Of a stretch of 64,000 bases of DNA, positions 34,226 through 43,142 are shown piece after piece. The DNA is from Saccharibacillus sacchari DSM 19268 (GTDB lineage: Bacteria; Bacillota; Bacilli; Paenibacillales; Paenibacillaceae). A program made the position numbers and the translations under genes. The stretch is from contig NZ_KK073875.1 of the NCBI RefSeq assembly GCF_000585395.1, positions 5,446,274 through 5,510,273 of the forward strand, in the 5' to 3' direction. Below the pieces are notes generated by a model. It was not told the origin of the DNA and ran no database searches. It saw nothing but the letters and a program-made list of their open reading frames with translations. The stretch's first letter is position 1. The number at the start of each line of letters is the position of its first letter.

Positions 34226-34662
34226 TTATCGAACAAACATAATATAATCCAGGCTCACCGGCTCGAAGCCATTTTCCCGCAGCAGCAGATTGATCTGTCC
34301 TCTATGGTACTGACCATGCAGCGTGACATGCGCCAAAACATCTCCGACCGAGTTCTCGAACGTTGTGCCTTTGCTGTTGCAATACGATCCGCATTGGACA
34401 GCGTCAGATCAGCCAAAAAAGCACGGAAGCCTTGCTCATTCTGCTCCACAAGTTCATCGCAATGAATCAAGTCGATATCCGCCCAGATCGGCAAGCCTGA
34501 ACTATCGATTCCTTGCAATCTCGTCAGCCATACCCGCTCGGCAAGCAAGATGTGCGCAAATAGCGTTAACGCTTTCCCTCTCATTTCCGTATGGCGCAAC
34601 GCTTGTAGGATCTCCCGGTTCGCCCAATCCAAATGCTGAAACAGCTTGTGAGTCGTTTGCAT
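34226..34662 (-). pseudogene. DinB-family gene with a frameshift
   Basis: Frame one (ATG behind AAAAGGGG) gives LFQHLDWANREILQALRH and HILLAERVWLTRLQG, the usual first half of a DinB/DUF664 four-helix metalloprotein. After LSNADRI the sequence is continuous only in another frame: YCNSKGTTFENSVGDVLAH, VTLHGQYHRGQINLLL, to a stop at 34226. The shift is one base near 34376-34384. The metal-binding HxxxH part is thus lost from the translated product. Confidence 0.75.
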
Positions 34663-34784
34663 GCCCCTCGCCCCTTTTCGAAAAAAATCGCCTCATTCGT
34701 AAACTTTCGCTTTCTTGCGTCGATTTCCTTTACATGAATCGTCGGCAAGACCTAAATTTCTATTTTTTTCCGTAAAAGTGACGC

Positions 34785-34815
34785 TTGACTTGAACTATAG
34801 TTTAACAACTAGTAT
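34785..34815 (+). promoter_or_regulatory. MerR-type promoter with 19-bp spacer
   Basis: TTGACT (34785-34790) and TAGTAT (34810-34815) are separated by 19 bp that contain the imperfect palindrome TTGAACTATAGTTTAA. A 19-bp spacer with a central dyad is the hallmark of MerR-family control. Confidence 0.65.
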
Positions 34816-35171
34816 GAACTTGTCGACATATACCATTCAACTTCGGAGGCTTTCAGCATGGAAAACAAATCGATCAGCGAAGCGGGCAGGCGATTGTTTT
34901 CGGAATTTCATATGACGCTATCCTCGATCCGCCAATATGTCGCTTGGTGGTCGAAGGCGAACAAACGACGCAGCTGCGGCTCGATATGATGCTGAAACAC
35001 AGACAAGCGGTGCTGCATGAGATTGAAGAGATCCATAACGCGCTGGATGGAATCAACATCAAGATCGAACGTTATGAAGAGCGCGTGGATCGTTGGAAAA
35101 GTAAAGACAATAACTCGGGCATCCCTACGTCAAATGACGATTACATTCATAGAAAAGAGGTTCACTTATGA
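34814..35171 (+). pseudogene. decayed MerR-family regulator
   Basis: Three frames carry consecutive pieces of one MerR-like protein: MNLSTYTIQ, then ENKSISEAGRRLFSEFHMTL and SSIRQYVAW, then VVEGEQTTQLRLDMMLKHRQ followed by AVLHEIEEIHNALDG. The recognition helix of the HTH is deleted. The 3' end overlaps the SDR start by four bases (ATGA), so it was once the first gene of an operon with it. Confidence 0.7.
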
Positions 35172-35929
35172 AACTGACAGGAAATACGATTCTGATTACA
35201 GGCGGCGGTTCAGGTATTGGATTGGCTTTTGCGGAGCGCTTTGCAACATTGGGCAATACGGTAATTGTCTGCGGCCGACGAAAAGAAACGTTGACGGAAG
35301 CACAAGCTAAAGTTCCCGGCCTCGTGACTTATGCGAGCGATATCTCCACGGAGTCCGGCCGGATTGATCTGTTCAGCTGGGCGACCGCGAACTACCCGGA
35401 TCTCAATGTGCTGGTGAACAATGCCGGGATTCAACAACCGCTGAACCTGCTCAAGGCGGACACGATCAATTGGAGCGACGTCAGCCGGGAGATCCCGACT
35501 AATCTGGATGCACCGGTGCATCTCTCGCTGATGTTCGCTCCGTTTTTCGCGCAAAAAGAAGCTTCTGCGATTGTTAACGTCACTTCTGGTTTGGCTTTTA
35601 CGCCGCTGGCTGTAGCTCCGCTTTATTCGGCGACAAAGGCGGCTCTGCACTCCTTCACGATGAGCCTGCGTCATCAGCTCTCGGATACTTCGATCGAAGT
35701 CATTGAAATTGCGCCTCCGGCGGTGAATACGGATCTGGGCGGAGCCGGACAGCATACGCATGGCGAGCCGCTGGATGCTTTTACGGACGGGATTTTCGAA
35801 GGGTTGGAAAAAGAATTGGAAGAGATCGGGTACGGAACGTCGGTGGCAAGGCTGCGCATGTCGCGGGACGAGGTGGATATGTATACGGCGAAAATGCATG
35901 AGGCGATGAAGGATCGGTTGGAGGAGTAG
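35168..35929 (+). CDS. short-chain dehydrogenase/reductase (DltE-like)
   Basis: 253 aa. TGGGSGIG (nucleotide binding), NNAG (VLVNNAGIQ) and YSATK (catalytic YxxxK) are all present, with Ser in VNVTSGLAF. This is a classical Rossmann SDR close to the DltE-type oxidoreductases found in Bacillota. It is preceded by a broken merR and an intact MerR-type promoter, so it may now be uncontrolled or silent. Confidence 0.88.
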   Translation: MKLTGNTILITGGGSGIGLAFAERFATLGNTVIVCGRRKETLTEAQAKVPGLVTYASDISTESGRIDLFSWATANYPDLNVLVNNAGIQQPLNLLKADTINWSDVSREIPTNLDAPVHLSLMFAPFFAQKEASAIVNVTSGLAFTPLAVAPLYSATKAALHSFTMSLRHQLSDTSIEVIEIAPPAVNTDLGGAGQHTHGEPLDAFTDGIFEGLEKELEEIGYGTSVARLRMSRDEVDMYTAKMHEAMKDRLEE

Positions 35930-35936
35930 AAACGTA

Positions 35937-35963
35937 AAAGGCTCGCTTTAAGAGCGGGCCTTT
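35937..35963 (+). terminator. terminator of the SDR gene
   Basis: AAAGGCTCGCTTTAAGAGCGGGCCTTT hairpin directly after the stop (27 bases: AAAGGC-CGCT / AGCG-GCCTTT arms). It overlaps the end of the convergent small gene. Confidence 0.65.
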
Positions 35964-36115
35964 AATGTACGTTCTAGTTTTATTTTTTCGATAGCATTGC
36001 TGATTAATTTCTTCTGAACACTTAAATCGTCCGGGTTGCGTGGCTCTACATAATGCCCACTGCTAACTTTACGTGCCACAGCATCCAAACTTTCGCGAAG
36101 ATTTTTTTGGACCAT
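35948..36115 (-). CDS. small conserved-looking protein, 55 aa
   Basis: Starts ATG at 36113-36115 behind GAGAGGTGATC and ends at 35948. The product is polar and helical (MVQKNLRESLDAVARKVSSG, HYVEPRNPDDL, LISNAIEKIKLERTL). It fills an otherwise empty gap and has a good ribosome site and natural codon use. Function unknown. Confidence 0.6.
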   Translation of the reverse strand: MVQKNLRESLDAVARKVSSGHYVEPRNPDDLSVQKKLISNAIEKIKLERTLKARS

Positions 36116-36173
36116 CACGATCACCTCTCGTTTAAGTATGTCTTGGTTTGTTTTTAAGATAAAAACACATGGA

Positions 36174-36989
36174 TTAGCGGCTATTTCGGCGTCTTACTCT
36201 GGGGCGGACAGATCTATCATTTCTTATTATTCTTGTTCCCACAGCAACCGTATTTTCGTCTTTCTTATCTATCTCTTTCCGATAACGCAATCTCGCATCT
36301 TGAAGCCTTTCGATCAGCGTTTTCCGATGAGTTTTTTCCCCGAAAAGAAAAGCATCTTGAAATTCGCCGAAAAACCATTTCGTAAATCCGATCATCGCAA
36401 TAATCACCACTACGAAAAGAACACCGACCATCAGCACCCACGTTGCATCTTCCAGCGTTTTCATGGATTCGGATTTAAAAATGAACGTCACATATTGAAT
36501 CCATAAAGGAAGCGAAAGCGAGATAACGATCCCCCAATTGATCAGGGTCGGATATTTGTTTTTACGCGTCTCGTTTTCATAACCCTCGATCAAAAGCTTC
36601 AACTTTTCGTCCGTGTACAAATGATGTTCTTGCAGATAATCTTTCAATAAATCAGCTTGGAGCGTCTCGAATTCCGGAGTTCTCCATACCCCCGCATTCC
36701 GTCTCATTCCGTATTCATGCTCTAAAATCCATTTTGCTTTTTCATTCAAGCGCCAGGTAGAGAAAGCAAAGAATAGAATGGAGCCAATAAAACCGAATAA
36801 ACCAATCTTTAACGCCATAGATTCCTGAACCAAGAGCAATACGCACAAGCCAAAAATCAGCACATATACCGAAATCAAAAATGAAAGGAAAAAGACTTGC
36901 ATAAGAATATGCCAGGTGCGCATAAATTGAAATACTAGTCGATAAGTCGTTATATTTTTTCTGTAAAAGTCAAATAACGAATCTAACAT
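36174..36989 (-). CDS. multi-pass membrane protein
   Basis: 271 aa. Two helices at residues ~28-55 and ~62-80, two more at ~150-170 and ~183-203, with a long central cytoplasmic segment (EYGMRRNAGVWRTPEFETLQ) and a basic C-terminus (RRRNSR). No named family recognised. Confidence 0.6.
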   Translation of the reverse strand: MLDSLFDFYRKNITTYRLVFQFMRTWHILMQVFFLSFLISVYVLIFGLCVLLLVQESMALKIGLFGFIGSILFFAFSTWRLNEKAKWILEHEYGMRRNAGVWRTPEFETLQADLLKDYLQEHHLYTDEKLKLLIEGYENETRKNKYPTLINWGIVISLSLPLWIQYVTFIFKSESMKTLEDATWVLMVGVLFVVVIIAMIGFTKWFFGEFQDAFLFGEKTHRKTLIERLQDARLRYRKEIDKKDENTVAVGTRIIRNDRSVRPRVRRRNSR

Positions 36990-37007
36990 GCCGACTCCCC
37001 GATCTCT

Positions 37008-37568
37008 CTATGTTTTTCTGTTGATTGCAAAAAAGATATCCGTACGCGCACCCGTTTCGATCACCCTCATCTTTTCCAGCGTAACCGGCAGCTCCCCGAG
37101 TCCATCGAACAACTTCTGCCCACTACCCAGCAGCAACGGCATGATCCCGATTTGCAGCTCGTCCACCAGTCCGGCCTTTAACAACTGCTGACCCATGCTC
37201 ACTCCGCCGACTACGGTAACGTCCTTATCTCCTGCCGCTTGCTTCGCCAATTGAACGGCTTTTTCGATCTCGTCCACGAAGTTAAAGCTGAGGTGTTCGT
37301 TCTCTTTCGGCTTTTTGTCAGGAGGGGTATTCGTTACGACAAAGATCGGTACTTGAAACTCATAATCCGCCGCATAATGGTCCGAATCGCCCGCCCGCTC
37401 GAAGGTCCGACGCCCCATTATGACGGCCCCGGTGTCCCGAACGGCTTCCTGCATAATCTCGGACTTGCCAAATTCCTGATGATTCGGATACAGCATAGAG
37501 ATATTGCCGTCCGAATCGCTGATGAATCCGTCGAGCGACATCGTCATGCCGAAGATCACTTTTGTCAT
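37008..37568 (-). CDS. dihydrofolate reductase family protein (RibD C-terminal-like)
   Basis: 186 aa. It starts KVIFGMTMSLDGFISD and has VIMGRRTFE, VVGGVSMGQQLLKAGLVDEL and PLLLGSGQKLFDGL, the standard pattern of the RibD_C/DHFR-like oxidoreductases (YwjB/YyaP type). Expected to bind NADPH; substrate unknown. The second ATG (37566-37568) is used because MTKVIFG is the family start. Confidence 0.85.
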   Translation of the reverse strand: MTKVIFGMTMSLDGFISDSDGNISMLYPNHQEFGKSEIMQEAVRDTGAVIMGRRTFERAGDSDHYAADYEFQVPIFVVTNTPPDKKPKENEHLSFNFVDEIEKAVQLAKQAAGDKDVTVVGGVSMGQQLLKAGLVDELQIGIMPLLLGSGQKLFDGLGELPVTLEKMRVIETGARTDIFFAINRKT

Positions 37569-37600
37569 GGCCTGCACGATCCTTTCGGGAGGGGTATCGA

Positions 37601-37855
37601 TTATTCTTCGTTCGGGGATTCGGTTTGAGCTTGCTGATTCCGTTCATGACTGCGCAGAACCAGAAAAGTAACCAAACACGCAGTCAAAAAGCTTAATAAG
37701 GGAATATACATGAAAAAGATCGGCATAAATACATAATTGGTGTCCGTCCCTTGAATGCCTCGGCTGTTGATGATCCATTGACCGATAAGACCGCCGGGAA
37801 GGGCATAGACAACCATCGATACGATAAACGAAAGTACAAACGTCAAGCAGCCCAT
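37601..37855 (-). CDS. small membrane protein
   Basis: 84 aa with two hydrophobic helices (residues 4-24 and ~42-65) and a polar C-terminal tail. It lies 32 bp upstream of the RibD-like gene on the same strand. Function unknown. Confidence 0.55.
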   Translation of the reverse strand: MGCLTFVLSFIVSMVVYALPGGLIGQWIINSRGIQGTDTNYVFMPIFFMYIPLLSFLTACLVTFLVLRSHERNQQAQTESPNEE

Positions 37856-37894
37856 GCCCTCACTCGTCCTTTTCCGCCTGATCTCGCCGCTCGT

Positions 37895-38728
37895 CTACTT
37901 CACATGTGCAGCGATCGCTTCAATCACCGCACCCCAATCCTCCTCATGCAGCTCATGCCCGCTTCCGGCAAGCTTCAGCAGCTCCGCATGCGGAAGAACG
38001 CTTGCCAGATGCTCGCCATGCGCATAAGGAATAATCGGATCTTCTTCGCCGTGGATGACCAATACCGGTACCGTGATTTCGCTCGTTCGCGCCATGTCCG
38101 ATTCTCCGCCGGCCAACAGAGCATGATTGGTCATGCTGCTTGGACGGTTCGCCCGGTCGAAATCCAACTTCGCCAGCGTAAAAGTCTTTTCCTCGTCAAA
38201 AGTATGCTTCGACCCGACCAGCACTCTCGAACGATCTATCGTAAAACGAATAAAAGACTCACGATCCATCAGATCAACCGCTCCCATATTGGCGAAAAAG
38301 GTCGCGACCTTCTCTTCCATCGGCGGCAGGTTCGCGGCAAAGTTGGAGGTTGCGAGCAGGATCAAACTCTGAATACGCTCTGGATCACGCAAAGCGATCA
38401 TCTGTGCCAACATCCCGCCGAGCGACATACCCATAATATGCGCCCGCTCGACGCCGTAAGCCTCCAATACGCTGATCGCGTCGTCCGCCATATCGTCCAG
38501 CCCATACCCCGGTTGTCCCGGTTCATAGGTCGTTGAGCGGCCTACATCGCGGTTATCGTAACGAATAACAAACAGTCCTTGAGCGGCTAGTTGAAGGCAA
38601 AACTTCTCTTCCCACCAAATCATCGAAGACTGCGCCCCCATGATCAGCAGCAAGGCCGGATGACTCGGATCACCGAAGCTTTCCGTGCAAATTTCGGCGT
38701 TTTTAGATTGGACCATTTTCTCGCTCAT
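37895..38728 (-). CDS. alpha/beta hydrolase
   Basis: 277 aa from the ATG behind AAGGAGG. LLIMGAQSSMIWWEEKFC forms the oxyanion loop, nucleophile Ser in GMSLGGMLAQM, Asp in VIHGEEDPIIPY and His in AGSGHELHEEDW. The order is that of serine alpha/beta hydrolases of the TAP/lipase-like group (similar to polyketide/aclacinomycin methylesterases). Substrate not predictable. Confidence 0.85.
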   Translation of the reverse strand: MSEKMVQSKNAEICTESFGDPSHPALLLIMGAQSSMIWWEEKFCLQLAAQGLFVIRYDNRDVGRSTTYEPGQPGYGLDDMADDAISVLEAYGVERAHIMGMSLGGMLAQMIALRDPERIQSLILLATSNFAANLPPMEEKVATFFANMGAVDLMDRESFIRFTIDRSRVLVGSKHTFDEEKTFTLAKLDFDRANRPSSMTNHALLAGGESDMARTSEITVPVLVIHGEEDPIIPYAHGEHLASVLPHAELLKLAGSGHELHEEDWGAVIEAIAAHVK

Positions 38729-38744
38729 CGGAATTGCCTCCTTA

Positions 38745-39113
38745 TCAGCGTTGAATTTGTTCAATCGTGATATGTTCTTCCCCATAGCTGTTTCGGATGC
38801 TGTATATGCCCATTTCGAATGCTTGCAACAAGACTACAGCTTCGCGGCTTCCCCGGTTTCTCTGTTGCAGATCCGGCAAAAGGCATCTTGTATAATTCTG
38901 CGTCATGGCGGCTTCCACCTTGTCCTTAGTCAGTTCTTGCAGACTATGCACCGTATTGATGACCAACGCGGATACTCCGGCAGCGACAATATCTTGGCCG
39001 AACGGGGCGGAATGAATAATGCCTTGAGCGATAAAACCGCACAACTTCATCTTGCGATTGTAATAAAACCGGATAATAAACGGATTAGGATTTTCTTCGT
39101 CCGACGAATTCAT
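38745..39113 (-). CDS. Prp-like (YsxB) protein lacking the catalytic residues
   Basis: 122 aa. GIIHSAPFGQDIVAAGVSAL aligns with the GHA...GHDIVCAGASA core of Prp, the cysteine protease that trims ribosomal protein L27 in Bacillota, and the C-terminal part also fits. Here the catalytic Cys is Ala44 and the Gly-His is Gly-Ile, so it should be inactive. The gene is not next to rplU/rplA, unlike true prp. A regulatory or diverged paralogue is possible. Confidence 0.55.
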   Translation of the reverse strand: MNSSDEENPNPFIIRFYYNRKMKLCGFIAQGIIHSAPFGQDIVAAGVSALVINTVHSLQELTKDKVEAAMTQNYTRCLLPDLQQRNRGSREAVVLLQAFEMGIYSIRNSYGEEHITIEQIQR

Positions 39114-39250
39114 AAATCTGCTCCTTTTTGTTTGACTCCATTAATATCCAATACCCTGATCGAGCAAACCCGAACAAGACGTCGACGAATGCCTGCCCCA
39201 TTGCTGCAGCGGTCGACGATCGCAACAAGTTACCTCCCTCAAGTCGATAT

Positions 39251-39288
39251 AAAAAACAGCCCCGATCTCCAAATCGTCAAGGCTGCTT
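39251..39288 (-). terminator. terminator of the transglutaminase-like gene
   Basis: AGCAGCC and CGAT pair with ATCG and GGCTGTT, followed by TTTTT on the minus strand. Confidence 0.7.
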
Positions 39289-39324
39289 CCATACGTTAAA
39301 TGCTCTTATCTTAAAATTCCGTTC

Positions 39325-39954
39325 TTATTCGGCCTGTGCGTGTTCCTTCAACTCCGTCGGCAAGCCCGCAGCGCACATCTGCATGCAGTCCGAATGGTTC
39401 TCCAAAGCTTCAATAATCGCGGGAGGCGGCTCATGGAAGTTGGTCTCGTAATCGACTTCGCCAAGCTCTGGTCGAGTAGTGTAAGCCAACTGCTCTTTAC
39501 CTATGAAAAACTGAGCATTGACACCTTCTTTATTGCCTCGCGCGTCGAGTCTGATCCACTGATCTTTTTCACGCAAATAGACGGTGTTCAGCGCATGAAT
39601 AGCATGGCCGCCTTCAACCGTATCGTCCCACGTCAGACGTTGATAACACATCCCTGCCGGAATGCCCATTCCTCTTAACAACGCGGCCAGCAGATGCGAT
39701 TTGGCGTAACAAATGCCGTGACCCTGCCGCAGCACCTCGGAAGCCCGGCGTGTGACTTCAGGGCTGCGAATGTCCATGGAATGGGAAATTTCATCGCGCA
39801 CAAATTCGTAAGCGGCCTGAATCCGTTCAAGTTCCGTAGTTTGATCGAAGGTTCGAATGCGTTCCTGAATGCCGCGATCATGAAAATCCACATGATCGGA
39901 AGGCTGAAGATAGGCATCCGGCGAAAGCGTCGATTGCAGCGTGATTGCGTGCAT
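39325..39954 (-). CDS. transglutaminase-like domain protein
   Basis: 209 aa. QGHGICYAKSHLLAALLRGMG carries the catalytic Cys, GGHAIHALNTVYL the His and WIRLDARGNKEG the Asp of the transglutaminase-like/cysteine protease fold. Cytoplasmic, no signal. Start at the ATG ~13 bp from AAAAGGAG rather than at the TTG too close to it. Substrate unknown. Confidence 0.82.
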   Translation of the reverse strand: MHAITLQSTLSPDAYLQPSDHVDFHDRGIQERIRTFDQTTELERIQAAYEFVRDEISHSMDIRSPEVTRRASEVLRQGHGICYAKSHLLAALLRGMGIPAGMCYQRLTWDDTVEGGHAIHALNTVYLREKDQWIRLDARGNKEGVNAQFFIGKEQLAYTTRPELGEVDYETNFHEPPPAIIEALENHSDCMQMCAAGLPTELKEHAQAE

Positions 39955-40007
39955 GGTTTGCAAAACTCCTTTTACCGGGGATGGTTATGGATCAAAGCTT
40001 AATGGAT

Positions 40008-40373
40008 CTACCTCAGCGCGCTTCGCAAAAAGTCAAGGAAATCGCCCTGCATCGTACCGAGCGGCAGAATCTGCTTCATGATCTGGAACCGCCAGCGCTG
40101 GCCTTGAACATTAAATGACCACGAGACGGATAGCCCTTGTTCAAAGCTAAGTTTGGAATCCAGCAGATCGGAAGTCGCAAATTCAGCCTTATGTACAACC
40201 TTGGTGACGAGAAAATTCAGGAAAAGGATAATAATCTTCTCTTCATTCATCAATAAGATGGCCTGATTCGTCGTGGCGGACAGGCTTTGTGCTTTGGCGT
40301 AGCAGATTTGCATAGAAGACTCCTGATAAGGAGCGGCTAACCGTTGAATTAGTTTTTTATGAATAAATAGCAT
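40008..40373 (-). CDS. hypothetical protein
   Basis: 121 aa, mainly beta-strand character (LSVSWSFNVQGQRWRFQIMK), no signal or helix. Possibly a small PH-like fold, but no family is recognised. Flanked by unrelated genes. Confidence 0.45.
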   Translation of the reverse strand: MLFIHKKLIQRLAAPYQESSMQICYAKAQSLSATTNQAILLMNEEKIIILFLNFLVTKVVHKAEFATSDLLDSKLSFEQGLSVSWSFNVQGQRWRFQIMKQILPLGTMQGDFLDFLRSALR

Positions 40374-40476
40374 CGTTCATAGACCTTTCTATAATTAGAT
40401 AAGATTATTCCGTTTGTCTTTTACCGAATATTGGCCGCAACGGCCTCGCGAATCGATGTCGACCCTTCATTTAATT

Positions 40477-41088
40477 CTAAATTTGCCGCCCAATTCGAGG
40501 TTCATGCAGCAGTTCGGCTAAAGTCGCGGCTACATCCTCCCGAGCGATTTGTCCGTGGAATTCAGCAGGTCCCATCGAAACGGTGCCGACGCCGGGATCG
40601 TCAACCAATAAGGACGGTCGAAGAATGATCCAATCCAAGTCGCTGCGGCTCAGCCGGATATCGGCTTTCTTTTTTGCGGCAAAATAATATTCCTCGTCCT
40701 CGCTCAGATTGCGTTCGCGCCAGGATTCCGGAAGCACGGACACCAAGATCAAACGTTGGATGCCTGCCTTCCCCGCCGCATCGATCGTTCTTGCCACGCC
40801 GTCGTCATCAATCGCCTTGGTCACTTCCCGACTGCCGCCGTTGGAACCTGCACTGAATACGATGACGTCGGCGCTGCCGAATGAAGTCGCCAATTGATCA
40901 GCAGGCAGACTTGCAATATCGCCGATCTCCGTTTGAATTCCGCGTGCCGAAAGTTCGGTCTGCTGATCTGCGCGCCGCACGAGCCCGCGTACCGTATCGC
41001 CTTTTTCCAGAAGAATTTGCGCCAATAAGCTGCCGATTTTTCCCGTAATCCCGATGATAAAGACGTTCAAATGCTGCTTGTCGCTCAT
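40477..41088 (-). CDS. NAD(P)H-binding atypical SDR
   Basis: 203 aa. NVFIIGITGKIGSLLAQILL is the GxxGxxG dinucleotide motif; VIVFSAGSNGG and LILVSVLP follow, and there is YYFAAKKKADIRL in place of a classical YxxxK. It matches the NAD(P)-binding SDR_a5 group (YhfK/YwnB-like), often of unknown reductase role. The gene lies one base after the RCC1 gene's stop region and is probably co-transcribed. Confidence 0.83.
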   Translation of the reverse strand: MSDKQHLNVFIIGITGKIGSLLAQILLEKGDTVRGLVRRADQQTELSARGIQTEIGDIASLPADQLATSFGSADVIVFSAGSNGGSREVTKAIDDDGVARTIDAAGKAGIQRLILVSVLPESWRERNLSEDEEYYFAAKKKADIRLSRSDLDWIILRPSLLVDDPGVGTVSMGPAEFHGQIAREDVAATLAELLHEPRIGRQI

Positions 41089-41089
41089 T

Positions 41090-42580
41090 TTAATCCGTCC
41101 TTTCGCATACCTCGCATTGACCCGATTCGTTGCTGCCTGCAGCGAGCAGCGTGCCGTCGGATTGCAGGCCCAGCGTATGCGCGCAGCCTGCGGCGACGGC
41201 TACGACGTCATGCCAATCGCCGACTTCGCACTGCCCGTATTCGTTGGAGCCCGCGGCGATAACGGTTCCGTCTTTTCTCAAGCCTACGGTATGATAGCTG
41301 CCTGCCGAGACTGTCGATAGATGCTGCCAAGACGCTACCTGACATTGACCCTGTCGGTCAGAGCCTGCCGCGACTGCCGTTCCGTCTGCCTTCACCCCTA
41401 CGCTATGCAAATACCCGGCGGATATACCTACAATATCGTGCCAGCGATCGGAGTCGGCCAGTCCGTATTGATGATTGCCCGACCTTCTTACCGTGCCGTC
41501 CGATTGCAGTCCCAACGTATGCCAATCACCTGCCGCTATCGCTACAATATCGTTCCAGTCGCTGACTTCGCATTGGCCTTCGTTATTTCGCCCGGCTGCA
41601 ACGACAGTGCCTTGCGCGGTCAAACCGATCGTGCGGCGCCAACCGGCAGCGATCGCGATGATGTCCCGCCATTCGCCGACTGCGCATTGACCTTGCCGGT
41701 TCCAGCCTGCGGCAACCACTGTTCCGTCCGATCGCAAGCCGACGCTGTGCGAGCTTCCCGTATTGTTGGCCTTATGCACATTGGCAGCAGCCACGGCAAC
41801 GATATTCTGCCAGCCGTCGACTTCGCATTCGCCCTGACGGTTGTCGCCGGCGGCGAAGACGGTTCCGTCGGGACGAAGAGCAAGGCTGTGTCGACGGGCG
41901 GCAGCGAGCGGGTTTTGAAAAGGGATCGGATTCAATCCGATCAACTTGCGCCATTCCGCAGCAGCCGTGCTATGTACGTTGATCCCGCTATCTTTCGATT
42001 CCGTAAACGTTAGCCACTGCCAATCTTCCTCTCCGACAAAAGCGATCCGCGAACCTTTTTCTAACAATTCCATGAAATGATGCGCCAGTATGTACCCATG
42101 TCCCTGACCGTCGGCATGACTCAAGTACACGACAGGAGGGTCGTCGCCGCTTTTTACGTCGAATGCTACATAATCGCCGTTTCCTACTTCCATAAAGGCC
42201 AGCTTGTCATGCCAGACTTTGTCGTATTCATCCTCGGGATTGGGGAAAACCTGCTCGATGCATTCCCTTTTCCCCTCGTCGATCTGCGGCAGCTGCTGAA
42301 GATTCCAATGGATTCGCCCGCTAAAGATATTACGATACGGTTCGGGGAATTTATAATCGTCGGGCATAAACCAACAGAAGCTGAACTCTCCGGCAATATG
42401 CAGCAGAGCCTGTTTGAAGCTGCCCGGCAGAGATCGGCCTAATTGATGTTCGACACGTTCGATTTCTTGTTCGGTAGCGGGCGGTCGGATGACCAGTTCT
42501 TGAACCTCGCCGCCCAGAGATCGGATAGCCCCGGAAATTGCGTCGATACGCCTTTTGAATTCGGCAAGCGAAAGAATCAT
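41090..42580 (-). CDS. SUKH (SMI1/KNR4) domain fused to seven RCC1-type repeats
   Basis: 496 aa. Residues ~1-190 are a SUKH domain (ATEQEIERVEHQLGRSLPGS, FMEVGNGDYVAFD, PVVYLSH), the fold used by many toxin-immunity proteins. Residues ~225-490 contain about seven repeats of ~38 residues with HSLALRPDGTVFAAGDN and HTVGLRKDGTVIAAGSN, which should form an RCC1 beta-propeller. No signal peptide. Role inferred only as immunity or scaffolding; the adjacent DUF4303 gene is also an immunity-associated family. Confidence 0.78.
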   Translation of the reverse strand: MILSLAEFKRRIDAISGAIRSLGGEVQELVIRPPATEQEIERVEHQLGRSLPGSFKQALLHIAGEFSFCWFMPDDYKFPEPYRNIFSGRIHWNLQQLPQIDEGKRECIEQVFPNPEDEYDKVWHDKLAFMEVGNGDYVAFDVKSGDDPPVVYLSHADGQGHGYILAHHFMELLEKGSRIAFVGEEDWQWLTFTESKDSGINVHSTAAAEWRKLIGLNPIPFQNPLAAARRHSLALRPDGTVFAAGDNRQGECEVDGWQNIVAVAAANVHKANNTGSSHSVGLRSDGTVVAAGWNRQGQCAVGEWRDIIAIAAGWRRTIGLTAQGTVVAAGRNNEGQCEVSDWNDIVAIAAGDWHTLGLQSDGTVRRSGNHQYGLADSDRWHDIVGISAGYLHSVGVKADGTAVAAGSDRQGQCQVASWQHLSTVSAGSYHTVGLRKDGTVIAAGSNEYGQCEVGDWHDVVAVAAGCAHTLGLQSDGTLLAAGSNESGQCEVCERTD

Positions 42581-42589
42581 GATGTACGC

Positions 42590-43129
42590 CTACTCTTCTT
42601 GTTCATACCGCTTCAAGAAACTTGCGGCAAGCTCGGCTTCCGTCATCTGTACGACCGTTTCGTTTTCCAATGCCAACGCCTCGTCGTCATCCGTCATAGA
42701 CACGAAGAAGACGATGTCGGTTTTGGATTGACCGTATTTCCTGAATACTGCCTCGTCCGTATCGCGTACGACTTGAACGATAATCTCGATGATTTGGTCT
42801 TTGTAATCATAAGCATTGTCGATGTCCTGTAAGATATCACTGATTCCGTTTAGGTGCGTGTCTCCTCCATATTGATACTCGGAACAGCCCCAACGGTAGT
42901 AAATTTCGTCTTCCGGAGTGTCGCATAGATCTTTTTGCTTCATTTCCGAGATATGGCGTGCCAACGATTCTTCCGTATTGACCGCGAGGAATAAGGTGCC
43001 GAAGTCGCTGTCGGTTCCGAACGCGCAGGCGTAGACTTTTTCGTTTTGCGCTTCTGAAAGGGTGTCGGTAAGATCTTGGAGGAAGTTGGCTTTGAAATGC
43101 GTTTCGAATCGAGTCAGAAAATCAGTCAT
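42590..43129 (-). CDS. DUF4303 protein
   Basis: 179 aa. VYACAFGTDSDFGTLFLAVN, YYRWGCSEYQYGGD and DIVFFVSMTDDDEAL fit DUF4303, a family often encoded next to SUKH proteins and polymorphic-toxin immunity genes. It lies 10 bp upstream of the SUKH-RCC1 gene and likely shares its transcript. Confidence 0.72.
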   Translation of the reverse strand: MTDFLTRFETHFKANFLQDLTDTLSEAQNEKVYACAFGTDSDFGTLFLAVNTEESLARHISEMKQKDLCDTPEDEIYYRWGCSEYQYGGDTHLNGISDILQDIDNAYDYKDQIIEIIVQVVRDTDEAVFRKYGQSKTDIVFFVSMTDDDEALALENETVVQMTEAELAASFLKRYEQEE

Positions 43130-43142
43130 CGGCAGGCTCCTT

